Origin: Pseudomonas asturiensis
Lineage (GTDB): Bacteria > Pseudomonadota > Gammaproteobacteria > Pseudomonadales > Pseudomonadaceae
DNA length: 64,000 nt
Direction: 5' to 3'
Assembly: GCF_900143095.1 (NCBI RefSeq)
Contig: NZ_FRDA01000001.1
Location: forward strand, 443,357-507,356
Both the position numbers and the translations under genes were made by a program. Below are positions 36,354 to 46,260 of this stretch, piece by piece (positions within the stretch are counted from its first letter, which is position 1; each line of letters starts with the position of its first letter). A model generated the notes under the pieces. It did not search any database. It saw only the letters and a program-made list of their open reading frames with translations, and was not told the origin of the DNA.

Positions 36354-37439
36354 ATGATTCTTTCCTCTGATGACCGTTCCCAGTTGTTCAAGGAAACTGC
36401 TGTGCAGTTCTGGAAACACATCGTCCCGATTGTGTATTTCGCGCTGCTCATCCACTTCGTGTTGTTTTTTGTGTTCTTTCTGCTGGACGTGCCCATCCTT
36501 TGGGGAGCCAATTTTCTGAGCACGCTGATTTACCTCAACTGCCTGTACCTCATCAGCGGTAAGCGTTACAGGCAGGCCGGCCAACTGATGAGTATCGAAA
36601 TCATTGCGCATGCAGTCCTTGCCACCTGGGTGCTCGGCTGGGAGAGCAACTTCAGTTATTACCTGTTCTGCGTCGTGCCCATCATCGCGTTTACGTTCCA
36701 GCTGGCAACCTTCAGACGCCTGCTCTTCAGCCTGGCGATCCTGCTGGCGGCTGTGGGGTGCTTCACGTTTCGTCAGTACATGGGGCTGTCGTCCGGATTG
36801 AGCAGGGATGTGCTCGACCTGTTCGGTATCGGCAACGTACTGATCGCGACCGCTCTTTCCATTTACGCAACAGCGTTGTCGGTGCGGTTTACCTCGTCCA
36901 TGCAACTTAGCCTGTACCACATTGCCAATCGCGACAGTTTGACCAACCTCTACACCCGTCGCCGGATTCTGTATCGGGTTCGTCAGTTGGAGTCCCAGCG
37001 CGAAGGGCTTTCGGCCTGCCTGATATTGCTTGATATCGATCACTTCAAGCAGGTCAACGATGTTCATGGCCACGAGTCAGGCGACCTGATCCTTCAGCGG
37101 GTCGCGGCCGTGATCAGTTCGAGCGTGCGCAGCAGTGATATGGCTGCACGTTGGGGCGGTGAGGAATTTCTGGTGCTGATGCCTGACACGCCAGAGGCCG
37201 ATGCGCGGCGCGTGGCCGAGCGGATCTGGTTGCGTATCAGCGAGGAGGCAGGGCGCATCGACACGCGCAAGCTGCAGGTCACCGCGACATTGTCGATTGC
37301 GATTGTCCATCCGGGCGAAGCCTTTCAGGCTGCACTCAATCGCGCCGACGCCTTGCTTTATCAGGGCAAGGAACAGGGACGCAATCGTGTGATGGCGGCT
37401 ACGCAGGTGATCATGGACGCGCCGCTTTCAGAAATATGA
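36354..37439 (+). CDS. Membrane-bound GGDEF diguanylate cyclase
   Basis: 361 residues. The N-terminal 180 residues hold about five or six hydrophobic segments, and the C-terminal domain is GGDEF. The active-site motif is GGEEF (268-272), a functional variant, and an inhibitory I-site RSSD (259-262) lies five residues before it, so product feedback is expected. It should make cyclic di-GMP in response to a membrane signal. Its 3' end overlaps the convergent crtE gene by 29 bases. Confidence 0.92.
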   Translation: MILSSDDRSQLFKETAVQFWKHIVPIVYFALLIHFVLFFVFFLLDVPILWGANFLSTLIYLNCLYLISGKRYRQAGQLMSIEIIAHAVLATWVLGWESNFSYYLFCVVPIIAFTFQLATFRRLLFSLAILLAAVGCFTFRQYMGLSSGLSRDVLDLFGIGNVLIATALSIYATALSVRFTSSMQLSLYHIANRDSLTNLYTRRRILYRVRQLESQREGLSACLILLDIDHFKQVNDVHGHESGDLILQRVAAVISSSVRSSDMAARWGGEEFLVLMPDTPEADARRVAERIWLRISEEAGRIDTRKLQVTATLSIAIVHPGEAFQAALNRADALLYQGKEQGRNRVMAATQVIMDAPLSEI

Positions 37440-38316
37440 GCCGCAGGTAGTCGCTGATGGTTTGCGTGCTGCCGTAGGCCTGAATCAGGTAATCCTCTGC
37501 GCTGCGAAGATGCGCGTTGAACTGCTCGGCAACTTTTTGCTCGCCATACAGCGAAACCAGTGTGGATTTGCCCTGGTCCTTGCCTTGATCCTTGGCGTTG
37601 TCGACGGCGTTGTCCTGCAGGTCGTCATAGAGCTGAAACGCATGCCCCAGCTCCGTGGCAAACCCCTGCAGCGCAACGCGCGCCCGGTCGTCGGCATCGC
37701 TGATCAGCCAGGCCATGTCCATGATGGCACCGAACAGGACGCCGGTCTTGAGCCGATTGGTCAAGGCGATTTCCTCGGCGCTGCGGCTGTGCTGACCTTC
37801 GCGCAGATCCTGATACTGGCCACGAACCAGTCCCTGCATCCCGACTGCATTGGCCATGATTTGAACGATCCGGGTACGAACGACTGGCGAGACGTCGTCG
37901 ATGGCCGCGACTACACCGAACGCGCGGCTCAGCAAGGCCACAGCGGCGAGAATGGCCACGTCCTGGCCGAACGTGAGGTGCACGGTAGGGCGGCCGCGCC
38001 TGAGCTGCGCGTCGTCCATGCAGGGCATATCATCCAGCACCAGTGAGGCGGCGTGGATCATTTCCACCGCGCAACCGAGCTCAAGTGACGGCGAGTCGCA
38101 ATGCCCCAGACCTTCAGCGGCGAGCATCAGCAGCATCGGACGCACACGTTTGCCGGGTGCCAGCGTGCTTTCGCGCATTGCCAGCGTAACCAGATCACGC
38201 TCACCGCCATCGGTGGGCAGTAATTCGTCCAGGCGCCTCTCGATTCGCTCGCGCAGGCTGGCCAGATGCTTGATCAAGCCATTATCGAGGGGAGCGTCCA
38301 ATTCCATTTTTGTCAT
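37411..38316 (-). CDS. crtE: Geranylgeranyl diphosphate synthase
   Basis: 301 residues. The two aspartate-rich motifs of prenyl synthases are present: DDMPCMDD near residue 94 and DDLQDN near residue 229. Here the second is followed by KDQGKDQGKST. It makes GGPP for phytoene synthesis. Unlike in the Pantoea type order it is transcribed divergently from idi-crtX-crtY-crtI-crtB. The 3' end overlaps the diguanylate cyclase gene. ATG 38307 is an alternative start. Confidence 0.92.
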   Translation of the reverse strand: MTKMELDAPLDNGLIKHLASLRERIERRLDELLPTDGGERDLVTLAMRESTLAPGKRVRPMLLMLAAEGLGHCDSPSLELGCAVEMIHAASLVLDDMPCMDDAQLRRGRPTVHLTFGQDVAILAAVALLSRAFGVVAAIDDVSPVVRTRIVQIMANAVGMQGLVRGQYQDLREGQHSRSAEEIALTNRLKTGVLFGAIMDMAWLISDADDRARVALQGFATELGHAFQLYDDLQDNAVDNAKDQGKDQGKSTLVSLYGEQKVAEQFNAHLRSAEDYLIQAYGSTQTISDYLRLIFLKAARP

Positions 38317-38395
38317 CGTGTCTACTCGGGTCAGGCTATAGGCTCGACAGTCCTGCTGCCGTGTCTCAGGTTATCTTCCTGCTTTTCAAACAAAC

Positions 38396-38412
38396 GGAAC
38401 GACCTCGGTTCC
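38396..38412. promoter_or_regulatory. GGAAC-N7-GTTCC dyad in the crtE-idi divergent promoter region
   Basis: Perfect 5-bp arms around GACCTCG, about midway between the crtE and idi start codons (160-base gap). Each arm also reads as GGAAC, like the -35 element of many extracytoplasmic sigma factors, one per direction. A clear matching -10 was not found, so this is only a candidate control site. Confidence 0.35.
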
Positions 38413-38476
38413 TGAGTGCCTCAAGAACCTACAGACCGCACGCACAGAAGAATGATCCAGATAAAACGGAGCCGTC

Positions 38477-39526
38477 ATGGACAAAAATGACCTAAGCCGA
38501 CGCAAGGATGATCATCTCGACATCGTTCTGGGTCAGCGCTGCGCAGGCTCTGATACGGGCTTTGACGCGGTACGTTTCGAACATTGTGCGTTGCCGGAAA
38601 TGGACCTCGGCGAGGTTGATTTAAGCAGCAGTCTGCTGGGTATTGCACTGCGTGCGCCCTTGTTGATCAGCTCGATGACCGGCGGCGCTGAACGCTCGAC
38701 CGCTATCAATCGCCATCTGGCCCTGGCTGCGCAGGAGTTGGGGATTGCGATGGGTGTAGGTTCGCAGCGCGTGGGGCTGCGTAGCGCCAACGATCAGGGC
38801 CTGACCCGTGAACTCCGGCGTCTGGCCCCTGACATTCCGTTGCTGAGCAACATTGGCGCTGCGCAACTGCTCGAACCCGATGGGCTTGAGCTTGCGCGGC
38901 GTGCCGTGGATGCCTTGCAGGCAGATGCCCTGATCATCCATCTCAACCCGTTGCAGGAGGCCGTACAAGCGGAGGGCGACAAGGATTGGCGAGGGGTGCT
39001 GGAGATCATCGGGCGTACGGTGGACAGCATCGGGGTGCCGGTTATCGTCAAGGAAGTGGGCGCGGGGCTGTCTGCTGCGGTGGCGCGAGCGCTGGTTGCA
39101 GTCGGGGTACACGTCCTGGATGTGGCAGGCAAGGGCGGCACCAGCTGGGCCGCGATCGAGGGTGAGCGGGCTGTGCGGCAGGCTGATCGGGACGTGGCGC
39201 TGGCCTTTGCCAATTGGGGCATTCCGACGGCGACCAGTCTGGTCAACGTGCGACAGGCACTGCCACAGACTACGCTGATCGCATCCGGGGGCATTCGTGA
39301 CGGTATCGATGCGGCCAGAGCCATTCGCCTTGGAGCGGATCTGGTCGGGCAGGCGGCGGGCGTGCTTCACCAGGCACTGGAATCCGATTCAGCCGTCGTT
39401 GAACATTTTGAAACAATAATTCGCCAGCTGCGCATCGTCTGTTTCTGTACCGGATCCCGGGATCTGGCCGCGCTGCGTGAAGCACGACTCATCACTCCCA
39501 TCCCGTCGAGCGAGCGCTTGTCATGA
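38477..39526 (+). CDS. fni: Type 2 isopentenyl diphosphate isomerase (FMN-dependent)
   Basis: 349 residues, first gene of the forward crt operon. Type 2 (Fni) hallmarks: RKDDHL at the N-terminus, SSMTGG near residue 64, GVGSQR near residue 92, and the flavin-site regions AGKGGTSW and SGGIRDG. It interconverts IPP and DMAPP using FMN and NAD(P)H, feeding CrtE. Its stop overlaps the crtX start (ATGA). Confidence 0.93.
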   Translation: MDKNDLSRRKDDHLDIVLGQRCAGSDTGFDAVRFEHCALPEMDLGEVDLSSSLLGIALRAPLLISSMTGGAERSTAINRHLALAAQELGIAMGVGSQRVGLRSANDQGLTRELRRLAPDIPLLSNIGAAQLLEPDGLELARRAVDALQADALIIHLNPLQEAVQAEGDKDWRGVLEIIGRTVDSIGVPVIVKEVGAGLSAAVARALVAVGVHVLDVAGKGGTSWAAIEGERAVRQADRDVALAFANWGIPTATSLVNVRQALPQTTLIASGGIRDGIDAARAIRLGADLVGQAAGVLHQALESDSAVVEHFETIIRQLRIVCFCTGSRDLAALREARLITPIPSSERLS

Positions 39527-40803
39527 GTCATTTCGGCGTGGTGGCGCCCGCATTCTATAGCCACTTTCAAGCGTTCCAGGCGCTGGCACTGGAGCTGATC
39601 GAGCGCGGCCACAGGGTGACGTTCTTTCATCAGGCCGATGCGCATCGCTGGCTGACTGATCCACGCATTGGTTTCTATGCGCTGGGAGCCATCACTCACC
39701 CGCCTGGCAGTCTGGCCGGCTCGTTGGGGCGCGCTGCGGCCCCGAACGGCCCGCTGGGTTTGCGACGTGTCATACGCGACTTGAGCGCGACCACTGCCAT
39801 GTTTTGCTCCGAGTTGCCGGCCGCACTGGCACATGAGGCCATTGATGCGTTGCTCTGCGACCAGATGGAGGCGGGCGGCGGTCTGGTGGCAGAAGCGCTG
39901 GACCTGCCGTTCATTTCGGTGGCCTGCGCGTTGCCGATCAACCGAGAGCCGCACCTGCCTTTGCCAGTGATGCCGTTCGCCTTCGGCACAGACACACGCA
40001 GCACGCGATTGTATGAAGCCAGCACCCGGGTCTACGACTGGTTCATGCGGCCTTTGCGCACGGTGCTGCACGAGGCTTCGCACCGGCTGGGCGTTACACC
40101 ACGCGACGGCATGCACGAGTACCTGTCGCCGTTCGCGCAGATCAGTCAGACGCTCGATGGCTTTGATTTCCCGCGTGAACACCGGCCCGCGCATTTCCAT
40201 ACGGTGGGGCCGCTGCGATCCAGGACCACAAGGGTGGAGGGTGAATGGTCCATCGACCCGAATCGCCCGTTCATTTTTGCCAGTCTGGGCACGTTGCAGG
40301 GCGGGCGGCTGGATATGTTCAAGCAGATGGTCATCGCCTGTCAGCGTCTGGGCGCGCAATTGCTCATCGCGCACTGTGGCGGGCTCGACGCGGCTCAGGA
40401 GCAGACGTTGAGGCAGATGGGCGATGTCAGAGTCACAGCGTTCGCGCCTCAGCAGTGGGTGCTGGAGCAGGCTGATGTGGTGATCACCCATGGTGGCCTG
40501 AATACGGTGATGGATGCCATTGCCGCGTGCACGCCGATGCTGGTCATGCCCATTGCGTTCGATCAGCCCGGCGTGGCCGCCAGGGTCTGTTACCACAGGC
40601 TGGGCAAACAGCTGCATCGTCGTGCCCGTGCTGCGAAGATTCACGCACGGTTGCAGCACTTGCTCGTGCATTCCGACAAGCCGTTGCGACAGCTGGCCAA
40701 GGAGCTGGACTGCGCAGGCGGAGCGGCGCGGGCGGCAGACATTGCCGAAACCGTGGTGCGTACTCGCCAGCCGGTGTTTGCCGGAGGTGTTCATGCGCTA
40801 TGA
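39523..40803 (+). CDS. crtX: Zeaxanthin glucosyltransferase
   Basis: 426 residues, GT1 family. The N-terminus [20 protein letters not shown] and the donor-binding [11 protein letters not shown] with [12 protein letters not shown] fit CrtX. It adds glucose from UDP-glucose to zeaxanthin hydroxyls. It overlaps idi by 4 bases and crtY by 11, so the operon is tightly coupled. Confidence 0.92.
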   Translation: MSHFGVVAPAFYSHFQAFQALALELIERGHRVTFFHQADAHRWLTDPRIGFYALGAITHPPGSLAGSLGRAAAPNGPLGLRRVIRDLSATTAMFCSELPAALAHEAIDALLCDQMEAGGGLVAEALDLPFISVACALPINREPHLPLPVMPFAFGTDTRSTRLYEASTRVYDWFMRPLRTVLHEASHRLGVTPRDGMHEYLSPFAQISQTLDGFDFPREHRPAHFHTVGPLRSRTTRVEGEWSIDPNRPFIFASLGTLQGGRLDMFKQMVIACQRLGAQLLIAHCGGLDAAQEQTLRQMGDVRVTAFAPQQWVLEQADVVITHGGLNTVMDAIAACTPMLVMPIAFDQPGVAARVCYHRLGKQLHRRARAAKIHARLQHLLVHSDKPLRQLAKELDCAGGAARAADIAETVVRTRQPVFAGGVHAL

Positions 40804-41959
40804 CCTGATTCTCGCCGGTGGCGGCCTGGCCAATGGGCTGATCGCCTGGCGGCTCAAGCAGCAGCGTCCCGAATTGAAGATCCTGTGTATCGAGGAACAG
40901 AATCAACTGGGCGGCAACCACACCTGGTCGTTTCACGACGGCGACCTCAGCCCCGAGCAGCGCCAATGGCTCAGCCCATTGGTGGTCAAGACGTGGCCTG
41001 CCTACGACGTTTACTTTCCCGAGCGCTCACGACGAATGCAGAGCGGCTATGCCAGCATCACGTCCGAACGGTTTGCGCAGGTCATCGAGCCGGTGCTGGG
41101 TGACAGTCTGCTTACCGGGCAACGTATTGCCCAGGTCACCCCTTGCGCTGTGGTGCTTGATAGCGGGGAGCACCTTCAGGCGCGTGCTGTAATCGATGGC
41201 CGTGGCGTACAGAGCAGCGCCCATCTGGTGCTGGGTCAGCAGGCGTTTCTGGGGCAACTGCTGCAGCTGAAACACCCGCACGGGCTGGACATGCCGATCA
41301 TCATGGATGCCAGGGTTGCCCAGGCAAGCGGCTATCGTTTTGTCTATGTGCTGCCCTTTTCGGCAGACACCCTGTTGATCGAAGACACGCACTACGTGGA
41401 TCGGCAGTCGTCTTCGCCGCACGAGCTTCGTCGGCACATTGCCGATTATGCACATCAGCACGGCTGGGCCATTGAGGCCTGCCTGCGTGAAGAGCACGGC
41501 GTACTGCCCATCACCCTGGCGGGCGATTTCAACGCGTTCTGGAACGAAAATCCCGGCCAGCCGCGTTCCGGCCTGCGAGCAGGCCTGTTCCATTGCACCA
41601 CCGGTTATTCGTTGCCGCTGGCCGTACGGCTTGCCGAATGGGTAGCCGGTCAGCAGGACCTCCAGGCCCAGCCGCTGGCACAGGGCATACGCGGCTTTGC
41701 GCGCACCCAATGGCAGCGCCAGCGCTTCTATCGCCTGCTCAATCGCATGTTGTTTCTGGCCGGACAGCCCCAGGACCGCTGGCAAGTGATGCAGCGCTTT
41801 TACGGTTTGCCCGAAAACCTGATCAGTCGTTTTTACGCGGGTGACACTCTCGCGCGTGACAAGGTCCGGGTGCTGGTCGGCAAACCTCCCGTACCGGTCG
41901 CCCAAGCCCTGCGCGCTGCCGTACGTTACCTGCCCAGACATTACGAGAACTCCCTATGA
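40793..41959 (+). CDS. crtY: Lycopene beta-cyclase
   Basis: 388 residues from ATG 40793, with GGAGGT seven bases upstream. The dinucleotide-binding N-terminus (ILAGGGLANGLIAWRL) and the motifs LGGNHTWSFH and LLIEDTHYVD are those of bacterial CrtY. It cyclises both ends of lycopene to beta-carotene. The frame extends back into crtX, where it is not coding. Confidence 0.92.
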   Translation: MRYDLILAGGGLANGLIAWRLKQQRPELKILCIEEQNQLGGNHTWSFHDGDLSPEQRQWLSPLVVKTWPAYDVYFPERSRRMQSGYASITSERFAQVIEPVLGDSLLTGQRIAQVTPCAVVLDSGEHLQARAVIDGRGVQSSAHLVLGQQAFLGQLLQLKHPHGLDMPIIMDARVAQASGYRFVYVLPFSADTLLIEDTHYVDRQSSSPHELRRHIADYAHQHGWAIEACLREEHGVLPITLAGDFNAFWNENPGQPRSGLRAGLFHCTTGYSLPLAVRLAEWVAGQQDLQAQPLAQGIRGFARTQWQRQRFYRLLNRMLFLAGQPQDRWQVMQRFYGLPENLISRFYAGDTLARDKVRVLVGKPPVPVAQALRAAVRYLPRHYENSL

Positions 41960-43446
41960 CTCCAGCAAAGAACGCGGTGGTGATCGGTGCCGGTTTTGGC
42001 GGCCTGGCACTGGCGATCCGGCTTCAGGCCGCAGGTGTGCAGACCACCTTGCTTGAAAAGCGCGACAAGCCGGGCGGTCGGGCCTATGTCTATCAGGACG
42101 AAGGCTTCACCTTCGACGCAGGTCCCACCGTAATCACTGATCCATCGGCCATTGAAGAACTGTTCACGGCGGCGGGAAAATCAATCAAGGACTACGTCGA
42201 GCTGTTGCCGGTTTCGCCGTTTTATCGCCTGTGCTGGGAAGACGGCACACAGTTCGATTATGGCAATGACCAGGCGTCGCTGGATCGTCAGATCGGCGCG
42301 CTCAACCCCAAGGATGTTGCGGGCTATCAGCGGTTTCTGGCGTATTCCAAAGCGGTGTTCAAGGAGGGCTATCTGAAGCTGGGGGCGGTGCCCTTTCTAT
42401 CGTTTCGCGACATGATTCAGGCCGGACCGCAACTGGCGCGGCTTCAGGCCTGGCGCAGCGTGTACTCCAAGGTGTCGGAGTTCATCGAAGACGAAAAACT
42501 GCGGCAAGCGTTTTCATTTCATTCGCTGCTCGTGGGAGGTAATCCGTTCGCCACTTCATCGATCTATACCCTCATCCATGCGCTGGAGCGCCAGTGGGGC
42601 GTGTGGTTTCCCAAGGGCGGGACCGGCGCGCTGGTACAGGGATTGGTCAAGCTGTTCGAAGACATCGGCGGGCGTATCGAATTGAACGCCGAAGTGGCCA
42701 ATATCGAAGTCAGTGGCACACGCGCCACGGGTGTGCGTCTGCGTGATGGTCGTGTATTGAGCGCTGATTGCGTGGCATCCAATGCCGATGTGGTGCATAC
42801 CTACGCCGACCTGCTGGCCCAGTGCTCGCGCGGTGTGAAGGAAGGGGCGCGACTCAAGCGCAAGCGGTTCAGCAACTCGCTGTTCGTCATCCATTTCGGG
42901 CTGAAACGCCCGCAGCCCCAGTTGCAGCACCACACGGTGTGCTTCGGGCCGCGCTACCGCGAGCTGATTCAGGAGATCTTCAAGGGCGATGCGTTGGCCG
43001 AAGATTTTTCCCTGTATTTACACGCACCGTGCATCACTGATCCGGGTCTGGCGCCGCCGGGCTGCTCCAGCCACTACGTGTTATCGCCTGTTCCGCATCT
43101 GGGTAATGCGCCCATCGATTGGGAAATCGAAGGGCCGCGCTACCGGGATCGTATCTTTGACTACCTGGAAAAGTACTACATGCCGGGGCTGCGTGAGGAT
43201 CTGGTCACCAGCCGTATATTCACGCCCAACGATTTTCGCGACGAGCTCAACGCACACCTGGGGTCCGCGTTTTCACTGGAGCCGGTCCTGCAGCAAAGTG
43301 CCTGGTTTCGCCCCCACAACCGCGACGCCCATCTCGCCAATGTTTATCTGGTCGGCGCCGGCACTCATCCCGGCGCAGGCGTTCCGGGCGTGATCGGTTC
43401 GGCCAAGGCCACCGCAGGGCTGATGCTGGAGGGCGTTCACGCATGA
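41956..43446 (+). CDS. crtI: Phytoene desaturase (lycopene-forming)
   Basis: 496 residues. FAD-binding motif GAGFGGLALA at the N-terminus, KRDKPGGRAYVY near residue 36, and the C-terminal CrtI signature GAGTHPGAGVPGVIGSA. Proteobacterial CrtI of this size usually carries out four desaturations to lycopene. It overlaps crtY and crtB by ATGA at each end. Confidence 0.94.
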   Translation: MTPAKNAVVIGAGFGGLALAIRLQAAGVQTTLLEKRDKPGGRAYVYQDEGFTFDAGPTVITDPSAIEELFTAAGKSIKDYVELLPVSPFYRLCWEDGTQFDYGNDQASLDRQIGALNPKDVAGYQRFLAYSKAVFKEGYLKLGAVPFLSFRDMIQAGPQLARLQAWRSVYSKVSEFIEDEKLRQAFSFHSLLVGGNPFATSSIYTLIHALERQWGVWFPKGGTGALVQGLVKLFEDIGGRIELNAEVANIEVSGTRATGVRLRDGRVLSADCVASNADVVHTYADLLAQCSRGVKEGARLKRKRFSNSLFVIHFGLKRPQPQLQHHTVCFGPRYRELIQEIFKGDALAEDFSLYLHAPCITDPGLAPPGCSSHYVLSPVPHLGNAPIDWEIEGPRYRDRIFDYLEKYYMPGLREDLVTSRIFTPNDFRDELNAHLGSAFSLEPVLQQSAWFRPHNRDAHLANVYLVGAGTHPGAGVPGVIGSAKATAGLMLEGVHA

Positions 43447-44396
43447 CGGCACCCGATACAAAAAATCAACCGTTGCTCGAGCACGCGTTACAGAGCATTG
43501 CGGTGGGCTCGAAGAGCTTTGCGGCCGCGTCGAAGCTGTTCGATCCGCTGACACGCCGCAGCGCTGTGATGTTATATGCCTGGTGTCGTCACTGTGACGA
43601 CGTGATTGACGGTCAGGAAGCGGGTCATGATGCAACGGTGGTCTCGCAGGCTGAAGCGCGCGAACGTCTGGCCCACCTTGTCGCTCAAACGCATGACGTC
43701 TACGCAGGAATACCTGTTCAAACACCGGCCTTCGCTGCCTTCAAGGAGGTGGTCTATCGCCATGGCATTCGCCAGGATTATGCGCTTGACCATCTGGCAG
43801 GATTCGCGATGGACGTGGATCATCGCGACTACCACAGCATCGAAGACACGCTCCAATACTGTTATCACGTGGCCGGAGTGGTCGGGCTGATGATGGCGCA
43901 GGTCATGAACGTCAGCGACCAAGGAACATTGGATCGCGCCTGTGATCTGGGTATGGGGTTTCAGTTGACCAATATTGCTCGCGACATCGTCGAGGATGCC
44001 GCGGTCGGCCGCTGTTATCTTCCCGCCGAGTGGCTGGCTGAGCTCGGCATTCCACGCGACCAGCTGGCCGCTCCGCACTATCGCCAGCGGCTTGCCGTCA
44101 TCGCTCGCCGACTGGTCGATCTTGCCGAGCCGTTCTACCTCAGCGCTGAAGCCGGGCTTGCGTCGCTCCCATGGCGCTCGGCCTGGGCTGTGGCCACCGC
44201 CAGTGGTGTATACCGCGAGATTGGCATGAAGGTGAGGGCGGCTGGTGCACAGGCCTGGGACACGCGCCAGTCAACCTCGAAAGCGGAAAAGGTCGGGCGG
44301 GTGATCGCGGGGGGCTGGCGCGCCACTACTTCGCGCTGGAAGCACCATCCCGCTCGGCCGACCGATCTGTGGCAACGTCCTCGTCATGTTTATTGA
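43443..44396 (+). CDS. crtB: Phytoene synthase
   Basis: 317 residues. Both aspartate motifs of squalene/phytoene synthases are visible: CDDVIDG near residue 57 and RDIVEDA near residue 180, with GMGFQLTNI before the latter. It condenses two GGPP to phytoene. Its last 71 bases overlap the convergent crtZ gene. Confidence 0.94.
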   Translation: MTAPDTKNQPLLEHALQSIAVGSKSFAAASKLFDPLTRRSAVMLYAWCRHCDDVIDGQEAGHDATVVSQAEARERLAHLVAQTHDVYAGIPVQTPAFAAFKEVVYRHGIRQDYALDHLAGFAMDVDHRDYHSIEDTLQYCYHVAGVVGLMMAQVMNVSDQGTLDRACDLGMGFQLTNIARDIVEDAAVGRCYLPAEWLAELGIPRDQLAAPHYRQRLAVIARRLVDLAEPFYLSAEAGLASLPWRSAWAVATASGVYREIGMKVRAAGAQAWDTRQSTSKAEKVGRVIAGGWRATTSRWKHHPARPTDLWQRPRHVY

Positions 44397-44862
44397 GCGG
44401 CCCACCGTGCAATGCACGCAGTTGTGCTTTCAAGCTTGAAACAGACGGCGCATACAAAAAGCCGAACGACACACAGCGTTCCTTCCCGGACACCGCATGG
44501 TGCATCAGGTGCGCTTGATACAACCGTTTACCGTAGCCGCTGCGTGGCACGAAACTGAACGGCCAGCGCCGATGCACCAGCCCGTCGTGGGCAATGAAAT
44601 ACAGCAGGCCATACGCGGTCATGCCAGCGCCGATCCACTGCAGTGGAGGGTAGCCTTCGGTGCCCAGCGCAATCAGCACGATGGCCACGCCAGCAAAGAC
44701 CACGGCATACAGGTCGTTCTTCTCGAACCAGCCGGTCCGGGGCTCATGATGTGAGCGATGCCAGCCCCATCCCCAGCCATGCATCACGTATTTGTGGGCC
44801 AGGAAGGCAAAGCCTTCCATGCCGATGAGCGTGGCCAGAAACACCAGCGAGTTGACTATCAT
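44326..44862 (-). CDS. crtZ: Beta-carotene hydroxylase
   Basis: 178 residues with four hydrophobic segments and the histidine clusters of non-haem diiron hydroxylases: HKYVMH, HRSHH, HDGLVH and HLMHH. It converts beta-carotene to zeaxanthin. It is convergent with crtB, and its last 23 codons, a hydrophilic tail beyond the catalytic core, overlap the crtB 3' end. No ketolase (crtW) is present, so the end product should be zeaxanthin glucoside. Confidence 0.94.
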   Translation of the reverse strand: MIVNSLVFLATLIGMEGFAFLAHKYVMHGWGWGWHRSHHEPRTGWFEKNDLYAVVFAGVAIVLIALGTEGYPPLQWIGAGMTAYGLLYFIAHDGLVHRRWPFSFVPRSGYGKRLYQAHLMHHAVSGKERCVSFGFLYAPSVSSLKAQLRALHGGPLNKHDEDVATDRSAERDGASSAK

Positions 44863-45183
44863 CCGTTTGTCCTCAAGGATCGCCCTCCATGGGACTGCAA
44901 AAGGCCTGCGTGCGTTCTATCGGTCTCGCAGGCCGCGCTCGACAGCGCTGATTGGCCTACCGCTGCACAGGGGCAGGCGTTCATTGCATGATCACAGTGC
45001 CGGCCCTGATGGATGTCAGCGCCTGGCCCTGACGGCGGATCATCTCATAATCGTCGGGCGCGCAGAGGATCAGCCGCTCGTCCGGGCGCGGTCTCGCGAA
45101 ACTGCGTGTAGACTTTCGCGTCTTGAACAGCGGGTTCGCGCAATGCGGACTTGCGCCACCGTCCGTCTCGATCAAGGGTGTTT
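44863..45183. other. Intergenic region between crtZ and a LysR gene
   Basis: 321 bases holding the divergent promoters of crtZ and the LysR gene. Short frames exist on both strands but without recognisable features. I see no clear operator. Confidence 0.45.
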
Positions 45184-46134
45184 ATGGATTTGCGTCAGCT
45201 TGAAGCCTTTGCGGCAGTGATGTCGGCAGGCAGCGTTACGGCCGCTGGCAAGATGCTGGGTCGCTCGCAACCTTCGGTCACCCGGGTGATTCAGGAGCTG
45301 GAACAGGAACTGGGTTTCGCGTTGTTCGAGCGCAGCGGGCCGAAAGTCACGCCCACGCACAAAGCCTTCATGATGTATGGCGAGGTGGAAAGTGCGCTGC
45401 TGGGCATTCGTAACATTCGCCAGCGTGCGCAGCATATTGCCGAGGAGGAGAACCATCAGATCAAGCTGGTGGCGATCTCGGCGCTGGCGGCCGGGCTTTT
45501 GCCCGTAGCCCTGTCGCGGCTGCCCGAACACTTGAGGCCTCGGCAGATCCAGTTGCAAAGCATGTCACCGGAAAACGTGGTGCAGGCGGTGCTCTCGAAA
45601 ACCATGGACCTGGGGGCAGTGAGTCTGCCGCTGGAGCATCGCGGGCTGGAGATCCACTGGATTGGCGAGGCACCCTGTGTCGCCGTGGTACCGACCGAAT
45701 CGCCGCTGGCTGCTCATGACGTATTGAGCATGGAGCTGCTGGCACGCCAGACGCTGATTACCATGGCCAATCCTTACCGGTTTCGTCGGCGCATCGACAA
45801 GGCATTTCAGGATGCCGGGGGCGAGGCGCCGCACATGCTGGATACCAACACCTCATTGATCGCCATGCAGATGGCCAGGGTCGGCCTCGGGGTCGCCCTG
45901 GTCGATCCGTTCACCGCCATCGGGGTCCCGATTCAGGGCGTAGTGGTCAGGCCCATTGCCTGCAACATCCCGTTTTTCTTCGGTCTGATCTCGGCGTTCG
46001 CCAGCCCCCGGTCTGATGTGGCCAATGCATTGATCGACGAAATCGCGGTGGCAGCAAGGCTGTTGTTGCCAGAAATGATCATGCATGAAGCCAGTGCTCA
46101 CGACGCCCTGTTGCAGAGCATTTACGCGGAGTAA
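45184..46134 (+). CDS. LysR-family regulator of the flavoprotein-ABC-CMD operon (predicted)
   Basis: 316 residues from ATG 45184; the frame reaches back to 45151 but the typical start is MDLRQLEAFAAVMSAGSV. Helix-turn-helix GSVTAAGKMLGRSQPSVTRV, then a sensor domain. It stands 215 bases upstream of the flavoprotein gene on the same strand, with an inverted repeat between, and is the most likely local regulator. The effector is unknown. Confidence 0.9.
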   Translation: MDLRQLEAFAAVMSAGSVTAAGKMLGRSQPSVTRVIQELEQELGFALFERSGPKVTPTHKAFMMYGEVESALLGIRNIRQRAQHIAEEENHQIKLVAISALAAGLLPVALSRLPEHLRPRQIQLQSMSPENVVQAVLSKTMDLGAVSLPLEHRGLEIHWIGEAPCVAVVPTESPLAAHDVLSMELLARQTLITMANPYRFRRRIDKAFQDAGGEAPHMLDTNTSLIAMQMARVGLGVALVDPFTAIGVPIQGVVVRPIACNIPFFFGLISAFASPRSDVANALIDEIAVAARLLLPEMIMHEASAHDALLQSIYAE

Positions 46135-46260
46135 CGCGCTCCCGAAAGGCTTGTGAACCCTTCCAGACTAATTTTTTGGAATATCAATATGCTTTTTTGC
46201 GCGTTGCGAGAATAAAAAACGCCTTTTAGTATTCGGTTTTAGCATTCAAGGCCTCAAAGA

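Noticed and set aside
39367..40794. Minus-strand frame of 475 codons inside the crt operon
   Set aside because: Antisense shadow of idi and crtX; no family resemblance.
37411..44862. Ketocarotenoid (astaxanthin-type) production
   Set aside because: No crtW or crtO ketolase gene is present in the window, so the predicted product stops at zeaxanthin and its glucosides.
44792..45220. Plus-strand frame of 142 codons between crtZ and the LysR gene
   Set aside because: It overlaps the ends of both flanking genes and is rich in Arg, Leu and Ser, as expected for a shadow frame.
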